Below, piece by piece: positions 23,553 to 33,772 of a DNA stretch of 64,000 bases (its first letter is position 1; the number at the start of each line of letters is the position of its first letter). This DNA comes from Anseranas semipalmata (taxonomy: Eukaryota > Chordata > Aves > Anseriformes > Anseranatidae). The notes below the pieces were generated by a model that searched no databases, was not told the DNA's origin, and saw only the letters and a program-made list of their open reading frames with translations. Location of the stretch: assembly GCA_013399115.1 (NCBI GenBank), contig VXAA01001151.1, positions 1,261,992-1,325,991 of the forward strand, given 5' to 3'. The position numbers were made by a program, and so were the translations under genes.

Positions 23553-23738
23553 CCCCCCATTTTTCCCCCCTTTTCCCCTTTCCCTTCCTTTCCTTCTTTC
23601 CTCTCTTCTTTTCCCTTTCCCGTTCCCGTTGCCTTGTTTCTTTCCCTTGCTTCTTTTTCTTTCCCTTTCCCTTTCCCTTGCTTCTTTTTCTTTCCCTTTC
23701 CCTTTCCCTTGCTTCTTTTTCTTTCCCTTTCCCTGCTT
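23553..23738 (+). repeat. Homopyrimidine tract containing a 31-bp minisatellite
   Basis: About 185 bases are almost entirely C and T on the plus strand, with only a handful of purines. From about 23640 a unit of about 31 bases (ttgcttctttttctttccc followed by ctttccctttcc) repeats roughly three times with near identity. Long mirror-type polypyrimidine/polypurine runs can form triplex (H-DNA) structures and tend to be unstable and variable in length. The tract has no coding meaning. Confidence 0.92.
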
Positions 23739-24201
23739 GTAGTAAAGATTGACCGTATAATCTTTTCCTTTTACTCCTGAGCCTTCCATCTTAAAATGTT
23801 TTTTTTTTTGTTTTTGTCTTTTACTGCAGGCTGTTTTATGGTGTGTTGTATTCCCCTGCATTAAAAATCAAGTCTGAAAATGTCAGCTGCTGAATGGAGA
23901 AATATTTTTAGTCATGAAATTAAAAATTAATGGCTTTTTTAAGGATTTGGATTTTGATCATCAGGAATATACTTATGAAAAGTTTGCCTTGTGCATTTAA
24001 GGATTTGTTACAGAAAACTGGGGAGGAACAATACCAGTTTGCCAGTGTCACAAGGTTTCACTTTTGAGTAAGAACAAACTTTCTGGGGGAACATGATTTA
24101 AGTCATTTTTTCCCCTGTTTTTAAAACTGTAGAGATTCTCTTTAACACTAGTTGTGTTGAGTTGACCTAAGGTAACCATTTCGTTTGGGAGACCTGCTTT
24201 T

Positions 24202-24215
24202 TTTCCTTAAGGAAA
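24202..24215. repeat. 14-bp perfect palindrome
   Basis: The string tttccttaaggaaa is its own reverse complement. It may be a chance palindrome or a binding site for a dimeric factor. No other support. Confidence 0.6.
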
Positions 24216-25303
24216 CTGACACTAATACATTGACACGTGACTAAGGTGGCATTTACTGTGTGTGGTCTGAACAGTTGCTGGGGAATGAAAAGTAGCATAC
24301 ATCCCCAAAAATGTAAGACAAGGTGATAAATTACCCTTTGTATGTATTTTTTTACGTTGATGATTTAGCAAGGAGGAGATGATTATCTTTTGGGCAGCTA
24401 CCATAGGTAAGGTGAATCCTGCTCTAAAAATGCTTTGTATTACTAGAATTAGATTAACATTGGGAAGCCCAGCAAGGCGGGGGTGAGTGATGGGCATTGT
24501 GAAAGATCACTGCCTGAGGACTTTCTAATCTAAATGGACAGCAGAAACAGAGAAACAATTTGTAGCCCTTGTTTGTTTTATTTATTAATAAAGAAGGCTA
24601 TGTAGAGCTATTCTAAATGATTTTGACTCTGATAAGTTGCTGTAAAGGAACTAAATTGGCATGCAAATTGCAGAGTCCATCAAAAAAGCACAAATAAACA
24701 CGGTTCATCAAATGGATTAACCATGACATATATATATAGGTGCATGTAAGATGTTGATAAATGAGTGACAGACCCCGAATCAAGTTAATAAAATTCACTT
24801 TGCATGGCAGAGTCATGGATTCTTTCTTCTAGATGAAGGGAGACGTGCCATTTTTCAGGAAATGCTTTTAATCAGAGGTATGCTGCTGGCATTTTCCTAT
24901 TTTAGGAGGATTGTGAAACAGACTATAATATCCATCTGACGCCTTTTTAACTTTGTTTATTACAGTCTGGCACATAGAGAATCTATGTAAAAAGGTATTT
25001 TAAATGAACTTTTTTTGCTTTATTCTGCTTAGAAGGTTGAAATAAAACTACATCTTGTATGATTTTAGCTACAATGTACCAACTGATCAAAGCACAGACT
25101 TTAGAGCATCAGCCATAAATATATTTTCCATAAAAACTGCAAGCTGAAAGTGATGCATGGAGGCCATCTACAGTCCTCAGGTGGTGGCCACAAATTTAGG
25201 TCACTTCTGAGTGCAAGTTCAGAGCCTGTCAAATTTTTAAATATCATTTAGCTGCCAGCAGAACGGGCAGAGGAAGCTACTTGAGTACAGACTGTATGGC
25301 AGG

Positions 25304-25317
25304 CTGGCCTCTGGTGG
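25304..25317 (-). promoter_or_regulatory. CTCF-like motif
   Basis: The plus strand ctggcctctggtgg matches 13 of 14 positions of the reverse-complement CTCF core. It sits just 5 bases outside the CR1 fragment that starts at 25322 and about 260 bases from a second CTCF-like match in the adjoining CpG cluster. Both have the same orientation. Binding is not shown. Confidence 0.35.
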
Positions 25318-25321
25318 AAGT

Positions 25322-25455
25322 TAGAATCCTAGAATCTTAGAATATCCGAGTTGGAAGGGACCCACAAGGATCATCGAGTCCAACTCAGGGCTTCAGAACC
25401 GTCCTCAAGAGCACATGCTCGGGTTTCGCTTGTCCAGGGCTCTCACTGCGGACTG
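25322..25455 (-). mobile_element. CR1 LINE 3'-end fragment, minus sense
   Basis: The fragment begins with three degenerate octamers (agaatcct, agaatctt, agaatatc), the reverse complement of the ATTCTATG-type 3' tail of CR1. They are followed by the very common avian string cgagttggaagggaccca and then 'aaggatcatcgagtccaact', the conserved CR1 3' untranslated region read backwards. The first 65 bases are close to the family consensus as I remember it, and beyond about 25388 the match fades. Only the 3' end is present, as usual for 5'-truncated CR1 insertions, so it is inactive. It abuts a CpG cluster on its right side. Confidence 0.82.
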
Positions 25456-25512
25456 CAGGGCCCACCACCGGGAGTGGAGATTTGAGAAGGTCGGATGTGA
25501 AAAATCGCTGGT

Positions 25513-25644
25513 TTAGGGGCCGGAGGTGGCGGAGGAAACCGGCGGCGCCTGGAGAGGGCTGAGGCGGCGCGGCGGGGCCCCCTGGCGGCGGGAGGCGGGC
25601 AGCGCGCGGCCGTTGGGGGGCGGCCGTTGGGCAGTCGCGGCCAT
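25513..25644 (-). CDS. Speculative 43-codon open frame in CpG cluster, minus strand
   Basis: An ATG at 25644 in a fair initiation context (gagATGG) opens 43 codons ending in TAA. The peptide starts MAATAQRPPPNG and is rich in Pro, Ala and Arg, as GC-rich DNA would produce in any frame. I do not recognise it. The ATG coincides with a YY1-like motif, an arrangement seen at some CpG-island gene starts, where YY1 sites overlap the initiator codon. Without transcript evidence this is more likely a chance frame than a gene. Confidence 0.1.
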   Translation of the reverse strand: MAATAQRPPPNGRALPASRRQGAPPRRLSPLQAPPVSSATSGP

Positions 25645-25650
25645 CTCAGG
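25515..25650. promoter_or_regulatory. Compact CpG cluster (mini CpG island) with CTCF-like and YY1-like motifs
   Basis: About 135 bases with very high GC and dense CpG stand alone in AT-rich surroundings. Inside are a CTCF-like core on the minus strand (CCGCCAGGGGGC at 25588-25577), a YY1-like element (GCGGCCATCT at 25637-25646) and an imperfect direct repeat of cggccgttggg (25608-25630). The size is below the usual CpG-island cut-off. It could be a minor promoter, an insulator or enhancer, or the remnant of a GC-rich retrocopy 5' end. Confidence 0.45.
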
Positions 25651-27369
25651 CTGCCCTGTACCGCACAACTTCGTGTTCTGCCCCTGTCAGTTCCTTAATC
25701 ACCCGTAATTTCCCCACCTTCTCCAGCTGCACTCAGCATTCCCATTGTAGCGCTGGGTGAAATGCTGTTGCCAAACCACATGGCCTCACCTAAAAATCAT
25801 CGTGCAAAAAGGTGTTGGGGCACAGTGTGTTTTTGATAAACTTTGATCAAAAGGATTGTGTATTTAGATCAGAAAGTCAAATTTAGGTTGGTTTGGATCA
25901 CTGTTTTATTTCTCAACCACAGCTATGATATTTGTTTATGCATATTCTTGTGATGTACCCCCAATTTAATGGATTATTAACCTTTTTACCAGATTTGGAC
26001 TTATAAAGCAAAATAGTTGTAGTCCTGTAGTTGTATTTCCACTGAATTTAATCACCTTGCTTTCATGCTGTTCTTGTGTGTAATCAGCTTATCACTTAGG
26101 GCCAACGAACATCTCTGCTGCCAGTTTGTTTGTAGGTAATGATTTGATTGCCATTAGCTATCCCAGAACTTCTGAGAGAGAAAGTTTTGCTTTCCTAGCT
26201 ATAAAATGGGTTTTAATGAGGGAAAGGTGAAATGACTTATAGCCACTGTCGCTCATTCTTGTGTCCAAAGGAACTTGCTTCCTGTAATTTGGGTTCTGAA
26301 GTCTTTTGTAGTCGCGTCAGCAGCTCTCCTACAAGTGGCCTAGCCCTGGAGCAGGTAAGCTTTGGTCTTCTTTTTTACCTTCAGATATCACAGGGTTGTA
26401 ATTGCCCTGTGTGGCCTCCCTGGAGCACCTTCATCCTTCGAAGTGATGACTCTGGAATTACAGGCTTCACCTGTAAAAGAAACAGGCAAGTCAGTTTTTC
26501 TAACAACAGGGTTATTTTATTTCACAGTGTAGTAGGTATGAGGAACTTAAGGCTCTGCAGATCTTTGCACAGGGCCTTACAAGTTCACTTTGGTCACAGA
26601 GTGGGGAGTCTTCCTCCCAGATATTTTTTCCAGAGGCATGCTCCTCTCTGACTCTCCCAACTCCTTTAATCACTTTTCGTTTCCCTTGGCAAGAGGGTCA
26701 GTGTCCAGTCATTTTCTACAGCATCTCTGTTTCTTCCCAGTGAACACTGAAGTGTCAGGGGCGAGTAGTCTGCCTGTCTGGGCTAGGCTGGTATCCTTAG
26801 CCCTTTTCCTCAGTTGTGAAATTACACACGCTTCTAGGGGAGAGTGTAAGGAAATTGCAGTGAACATAAAGTGAAACACTGACATACTTTTCTATCCACA
26901 CCAACCACCCTTAAGACAGTCATACAGATGTGTGTGTGAGGGACCTTTGCTTTTTCTGTCACATACGTGCTCTTTATTAGTGGCATCCATCATGCTGAAC
27001 TGCAGTGTTTTCATGTTTCCCCATTGTTGGGGAGGATATAGATCTTGGTAAATGGATTACATATATTACACTAGTAGTCGGTGAAAATCTGTGTATTTTT
27101 TAGTACAGTGAATTATGTTAGCTTTAGCTTGTTCTGTTATACTATAAACTTACTGAGTCTTGGGCATTGGGAATGAAAATCAAACAGCTGCCTTTCTTCT
27201 GCCCTTGTGAAGGCTGGCTGTTTATTAGCAGAGCAGCTTTGCACCCTTTTTCCATCCAGAGTCACTGTGTGCTGTATGCACTTGGTCAGTGTGGTCTGCA
27301 ATTTGTCAGCCACTCGTACCCTGTATGTGGGGTCCCGGAGCAGCAGCTAAGCTGTGGAGATGCCTTATA
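25650..27369. other. Non-coding stretch
   Basis: No confident gene. One weak exon-like segment (26271-26354) is listed separately. The remainder is ordinary sequence with short open frames on both strands. Confidence 0.6.
26271..26354 (+). other. Weak exon-like segment (84 bp, one open frame)
   Basis: The segment is bounded by an acceptor-like AG (cttgtgtccaaag) and a good donor (GAGCAG|GTAAGC). It is a multiple of three, and the frame starting at its first base is open through all 28 codons. The peptide (ELASCNLGSEVFCSRV...) matches nothing I know. The acceptor has a poor pyrimidine tract. Chance matches of this quality are expected in 64 kb. Confidence 0.12.
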
Positions 27370-27738
27370 CCTACAGGAATTGGAGAAGGTTCAGGGGGAT
27401 CTTATCAATGTGTATAAATACCTGAAGGGAAGGTGCAAAGAGGACAGAGCCAGGTTCTTTTCAGTGGTAACCAGTGCTGGGACAAGAGCCAGTGGGCACA
27501 AACGGGAACACAGGAGGCTCCATCTAAACATCAGAAAGCACTTCGGTACCGTGCAGGTGACTGACCCCTGACATGGGTTGTCAGAGAGGTTGTGGAGTCT
27601 CCATCCTTGGAGATATTCAAAAGCCATCTGGGCACGGTGGTGGGCAATCTGCTCTAGGTGTCCCTGCTTGAGCAGGGCATTTGGACAAGATGACCTCCAG
27701 AGGTCCCTTCCAACCTCAACCAGTCTGTGATTCTGTGA
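27370..27738 (+). mobile_element. CR1 LINE, 5'-truncated, with intact 3' end
   Basis: This is the clearest repeat in the window. The first 200 bases encode the C-terminal end of CR1 ORF2: in frame from about 27374 the translation contains DLINVYKYLKG, then a stretch corresponding to the family's FSVV...GHK...HRR...LNIRK pattern. A TGA at 27569 and a small local deletion break the frame before the usual ORF end. The 3' untranslated part follows ('ggttgtggagtctccatcc', 'gcatttggacaagatgacct', 'ccagaggtcccttccaacct'). The element ends in repeated octamer-like units (tctgtga, ttctgtga) at 27725-27738. CR1 moves by target-primed reverse transcription and is usually 5'-truncated, as here. This copy is dead and moderately diverged. 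Confidence 0.95.
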
Positions 27739-30700
27739 GTGCCACCTTACAGGGCCTGCACCTGTGAGCGGGCATGCCATGTCAGCAGCAAGGCTTGCAT
27801 CGTCTGACTACATGTAGCACAGTCTTTCTTTATTCCTCCATCCCCTCCATTTACTGGACGTCCCTCTCCTTTACCCCTTGAGTTGCTCTTTCATGTGCAG
27901 AAATAGATTGATACCAGATAATGTCATACTGAAGCAAACAGGTGGGGTGAGAATCAAGGTACCTGCATCTCTGGTGCTGTAGTGGTATTATTTTTTTCCT
28001 TGTTATTTCCTTTTTCCTGTTACTATTCTTTGGAGTAATAAAAGCTGCTGGTCTCCAAGCAGAAGAGAAAAATTCTCAGAATTTTAATGATGTAAAATAA
28101 TTACAGGTTTTGTCTGGCTGTATGTGCATCCTGTTTCTACTGCCTGTGGCAGAGGATAGTGTGAGGGATTGTTAAAATCACTTCTGGTGCTTTGTTGTTA
28201 GTGTAAGCTGGTGGCCTGCTGGCGTCCCTTCTCCTTCTACACCTTCAGTTCTGTGTTACAGGAGAGAAATAAGCAGTGTTTTGTTGGATCCCTCATTTTG
28301 GCCAAACCCTCTGGCACGGTCAGTTTCTCCTTTCCCTGTCTTGCAGCCATTTAACAGTAACTTGTTCTTTCATTCCTCTCAGCAGTGCAGTCTGGAAATC
28401 TCAACCATTTTGTTCTATTTTCCTGCCAGTGCGTGATTGCAGTGGCAGTAAGGGAGCAGGTCCCTCTTTGTTTTGGGTAGGAAAACTTAAACTGCAAGAC
28501 GGTTTCACAGCAATGTGTTACATAATACTGCGCAAAGCGAAAAGTAATTAATGTGGAGGTGGAAAAGATACCCTTACTACTCAGTGCAAAACCAGCTTGT
28601 CTTTCCGACAGAGATAGTTACCTCCTACCTCTTCATTTCCATGAGAGACTCTCTCAGAATCGTAAAGATGAGAGAAAATAATTGGAAAATTGTCTTTAAT
28701 CTTTTGCAGAATCTGGCAATACAAGCAAAAGGTCGAGGCAATATTATTCTATCTTCTTGGCTGCTTAATATTTGGAAACAGTGAGCAAAGAAGTAAGTGA
28801 AAAAAGACCCAGTGCCCCCTCCCCAAGGCTGCAGAATTCTGTTTTTCATCAGACCAGCCAGATTCTCATTTTGTGCTGCATTGGTGAGAAGACAAAGTAA
28901 CCTTGTGAAACAAATGAATTTTCACAGTACGTCTGAAATCACAGTGTCATGGTGTATGGAACTTGGGAGACCTTTGGACTGTCTAGCTTCAGCTACTGTA
29001 GAGTTACCGCTATTGTTGCAGAAGAAACTGCCCTGAAGATATTCCCTGCCCAAGAATTGATAGGACTGCTCGTTTTGCTCTATTATACCCTTTCTTAAAT
29101 GGCTGTTGATAAAGATTTGTTTTGCAGCAGTTTCAAGTTATATGAGGGTATGATAACGAGAACAGAGTCTGGCTAAACCTCCTAACTGATGCTCATCTGA
29201 CTTAGACAATGTATAATCATAGATAAAAATACCCTGAGCTTGGTTACATCCTAAAAATACTCTTCAAAATTCTTAGCAGCTGTTACTAGAAATAGTTTAC
29301 TATTGGCTAGGAGGTACAGCAGAAGCTGAAAAAATAAAGAGTAGATGTATATTTTTTCTCTCAGATATTCATCTTGACTTAAATACTCCACATTCAGATT
29401 AAAATCTTTCAAGCGCTTGCTCTTCTTAGACTACTTATAAGGACTGAAGGGGGCAATTAGATTAGTATCTTAGGTTCCTTTCTTCATACCCTTTCTGTGT
29501 TATATCAATAGCTAAAATTATAAATGGTATAGGAAAGATAGATAAGGACCATATATTTTAACAAAAATATCAGGGTACTCAGTGAAATACAAATCACTGG
29601 AAACCTGTAGGGGGAAAAATGAGTGTTTGGTTAGACTTTGAAACTCATGGCAACAGGCTTTTGTTGAAATCAAGAAATTAAGGAAATGAAGAAAGAAATT
29701 GAGCCACCGAGACTAATCTATCCAAATGCCTAATTGTACTGAAATTAGAAAATTATTGGTTCTGAAGTCCTGGATATAAGATGAGGGGGTTATACTTACA
29801 CACCATCTTAAGAGCATCGTGGGATTGAAGAAAGTCAGGGAAAGTGCTATAGCTGTATTTGGTAAGGCATTGTTTTTTTAGCCAGGAACATGTGCTAGCA
29901 ACCAAGTTTTAGATGCCTGTACTGTGACCAGCCCTGGGCATGGCACCTGTGTTTCTAGGACTGTCCAAGTCTGAGCTACGTTTCTTTTCTGACATAAATC
30001 CCCTGAGATGCCATTGTTCAGGCCAGTCCTTTTCTGGAGCTTGCTAGTCCGTCTTGTCCCCTTCAGTGGTCTTCGTATGAGCTTTCTTCACGGGACCCTG
30101 AAAATGATGCAACTGGCTACATCACAAGAAATGCAGTCATAGGAGTGTGCTTATTTGCAGAAACATTTTCTGTGTCCTTTTAAAAACCTAAAGAATTGTC
30201 ACTAGAGTATTAATGTCAGTGCAGTATTTTTTTTGTCTGAAAAATTCTGTACATCCTTTGATTTTCTTTTTTAAGTTCGAGGTTTTGCTTTTCATTGTAA
30301 GAAGTTACTTTAAAATCCACAAAACTATATACCATATATTTATATATTATTTACTGCTTTTAAAATAGTTTTTTTTTGTTATTGTTCCCCCAAGACCAAA
30401 TAGCTGTATGTGTTTTGCACATGTCAGTCTTGCACAAATTTTGCCTTATGACATCTTTTAAAATGTGGCATGCACTTCACGTGTGTGTGTGTTCTGAATG
30501 AATCCAGTCCACTGGTAAACTTTCTATAATCCTCTCAGTTGTCAACCCTCTAAACTCACTAAAATAGGCTGTATTTTGTGGAAGTCTTGGCAGAAAGTGC
30601 CTTTTGTGTACGGTGAAAACAGATGATGGCAAGCGTGCTAATCACCTTACCTTTGGGGTATTCTGAAGGAGTAGCAGCATTAATCTTGTTACCAGCTGCA

Positions 30701-31218
30701 GACTGCATTCTGACCTTCTGCTTGTGGAAAAGCTGCTTCTGTTTGCAGAACGCAGACGTGGTGTGGACATGAGTGTGACATACTTTGCATCATGATCTAA
30801 GTGCTTGAATCATACTGCTGTGTGCTGTTCAATGGCTGCTGTACAGCACTCTACAGGCAGCTGCATTTGCCCAGGAATTCCTATTTGTGCAGGAGCTGTT
30901 AGAGTGATGGCACTGCATGGAAACAGGGTGCACAGGAACTTAGAGCTTATCAGCTGAAGGCTTATATGCTGCCTGGCACTTGCTGACAGTCTGAAGTGCA
31001 TCCTGGCAGTTGGTGAATTCCTCAGTCCCCGCCTATGTCTCTGTTTTTCAGTGCAGAGGGGAAGGTGGGCTCCAAGCCACGCGAGACCTTTAACTTGTAT
31101 CTCCTAGGCTGGCAAGCCCACCGTAGATAGTTTGAAACAGATGTAGTGGGAAGACTAGGTATTTTCCTGGGTTAGTATTGTTTCTGAGTCTAGAATTAAT
31201 CTGGGAAGCATAGAAGAC

Positions 31219-31244
31219 TTTTTTTTTTTAAAAAAAAAAAAAAA
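31219..31244. repeat. T11/A15 homopolymer junction
   Basis: Eleven T are followed directly by fifteen A, giving a 22-bp palindromic core. Such T/A junctions are commonly slippage products and are error-prone in sequencing. Confidence 0.85.
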
Positions 31245-33707
31245 GGGAAAACTAATAGAACCATTCATGTTTTTCATCCTTTCATTTAAACCTTCCTTAT
31301 CCTTAGAATTTTCTCTCTAAAATATTCTGTGACTCCTTGTATGTAGAAGGAAAATACACTACAGAAAATAAACTCTATTGGACTTTGTGTGCTGCCTGAA
31401 CAGCTGGTGCTTCAATGAAAATCAGCATCTCTCAGTGCCTTCATTCAGTTAGTAGCATTTGAGAGTTTCCATGTAGGGATTCTGAACTTCTGCATGCCAT
31501 CAAGTGAAAATCAACTGTGAGCTTAGAAGAAGAAAATACAAAGTGTATTTCAGTGAGTTATATATTGTTCTACAGGAAGATGGAATTTTGATGAATGATG
31601 GGATTTTGCTGTGTGAAACTTAGTTGTTTTTTTTTCCTTTAGCTGCCAATCTGTACATATCATGAAGTAGTTTGCATCCTGTGTCAAACAATTGATGTTG
31701 CTAATACTACAGCTGGAATGAACAGTCTTGGAAATGTAGACTTGCCTTTGATTTTGGAACTAGTTTTTATGAATCTAAGGGACCTGGAATTACAGACTAG
31801 TCAAACACATACATTTTTCATAATCTTTTATTGACCTTTGATTAATAGAAGGGAGAAGAGAAGAATGCTTTTTTTTTCATGACCATTTCTGATGCAGAGT
31901 TTTTTCTGTGTTCTTTTCGTTCTTATTTCTGCATTCTATTCATTCCTCTTCCCTAAACACTGCCCAGTGTTCTGGTTGGTTATTTATTTATTTTTACTTC
32001 TACTTTAGTATGGCATGTAAATTAGCAAGTAATGTTGGGTTGATTGCCATACTGTTCTAGTCCAGGGAAAGCTGCCTTTAGTGGCCGATAATACCAAAAG
32101 ATGACTTCACTGCTAGCAAAATATTTGCAAGTTTTGGGGCATCGTTCAAATGATTAGGTAAGTTTGTAATGCTCTCTGGGATTAATTTGACTGAAAAAAG
32201 TACAAAGATTACATCTGCTGTGTGTATTGATTTTCATTGCACCTTATTTCTAACTGCAGCAGAGCAGAAGCTTCGTGAGAGCTGGTACCATGGAGGACAC
32301 ACCTCGCTACAAGGAGCTGCAGTATCAAACTGGATGTTCTGAATAATTGTTATCTAAAGTATACTACATTAGATAATCAGTAATGTCTTATCTGTTCCTA
32401 TTTTTAAAAGGATTGAGATTCTGTCTTTTCACACCATTGTGTTTTATTTTGCATTCAAATGAGAGTGAGAAGATTACCTTCTTTATTTTCGCAGCTGCAT
32501 GTAAATGAATAGCATTTCCTTTACCAGTTATAAAAGGGATTTGGTGAAAGGCAGATTGTACTGTAGCTGCCTGGTTAGGTGACAGGTGAGAGATTTATTA
32601 GAGAGCTGTATTATATTTAGGTTTTAATTTGTTGTTGTTAAAAGCCCCTGGTATCACTTATGTTCTCTTCTATATTTTTGACTTCTGGGTAATCAAAGTC
32701 ATAAATGTGAGAGGTGTAAACTTTTCTGGTCTCTTTACAGTGTGGACTCTATATCTGTAGGAAACTTATGACAAAAACATGTTCTCCTTTAAAGACAGTA
32801 AACTTCCCCCCAGTATTTGTTTATTTATTTTTGACTGTAACTGCAGTAATTTTTTCCATTTTGTAAGTTCAAAAGCCTGGGAGTTGTTAAAATTGTGGAC
32901 TTAGTAATTGTCTTTTTGTTTTGAAAGCTGTACAGTGTTACTGCAGTATAAAAATCAAACAGGAAGAGCAGACAGTGACGTTAATATACAGTTAAATCTT
33001 CAAAAGAGAAGAAGCCAAGGAAAAACCTTACGATTCATATCAGAGAAACAGTGCATTGAATAGGCAAATGGATGGGGTCAACTAAGGAACTGCAAACCGG
33101 AAAGACTTAGGACTATTCCCCTGCCCCTTGGCTGTCTGGTTAAATTAGGCAGATACTGCTTATGTGGCTTTGTGTCTGTAGTGCCTAATGTTATTTCATC
33201 TTGTCTAGAAAATTCACCTGATGAGTGAAGATGTATAGGTTTAATGCCAGCTTATAAGACTTCTCTTTCTGACGTTAGAATTCCCTTGCTGTTGCCCCAC
33301 GGAGTTCCCAGAATGCCTGTGACAGGGAGGAGGATTAGGCGGCTGTCAGCATCACTTTCCTTCAGTTCAGAACAACTGACTTGCCATTGTGGATGACTCC
33401 GACTTCTCCCTCTCATTTTAAAAATGTAAATAATTGGTGGCTTTTAATTAAAAGAAGTGTGACTTGCTTTAATCCATTGCTAGTGAAGCACAGAGCTGCT
33501 ATCAAGTGTCTAGTGCTAATATATGTATAATAATGTAGCATGGGGTTTAGAGAATATGTATGAGCCTCTGTGTATCTTCTCTGAAGATTCTAAGGTACTT
33601 TGCAGGATTTAGATTTTAATGCTGAAAGCTGCTTTGAACAAATTTGGGTACTCTGGCTATTGGATACTGCAGTGACAGTGCTATGGGAAGTTGTTAAGGG
33701 ACTAGAG

Positions 33708-33772
33708 AAGAAAGTGGCATTTTACAAATGAAAAGGCTGGAGTACTGAAGGGTTTAAGTAAATACATGCAAA
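33708..33772 (-). repeat. MIR-like SINE remnant, minus sense
   Basis: The string 'cattttacaaatgaaaagg' followed by 'ctggagtactgaagggtt' and 'taagtaa' follows the reverse-complement MIR core base by base over about 45 positions ('cattttacagatgaggaaactg', 'gcacagagaggttaagtaac'). This is one of the two best MIR-like matches in the window. Confidence 0.6.

Larger units (their letters stand above)
21950..25300. other. Non-coding stretch with a homopyrimidine minisatellite
   Basis: No coding exon is recognisable. The main feature is the homopyrimidine tract at about 23553-23738, listed separately. The 161- and 132-codon open frames around 23295-23780 run straight through that tract, and their second halves are Phe/Pro/Ser/Leu low complexity. 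They are by-products of the repeat, not genes. Confidence 0.65.

Noticed and set aside
23295..23780. 161- and 132-codon open frames rich in Phe, Pro and Ser
   Set aside because: They run through the homopyrimidine minisatellite. The low-complexity sequence is a direct product of the repeat, and the minus-strand frame there is the matching Lys/Glu/Arg artefact.
27167..27571. A 134-codon open frame on plus
   Set aside because: Its second half is the decayed C-terminal end of CR1 ORF2, and the first half is unrelated flanking sequence that happens to be open.
32350..32382. A possible microRNA hairpin (ttatctaa ... ttagataa)
   Set aside because: Only 8 bp pair cleanly, outward pairing is broken, and it matches no microRNA I know.
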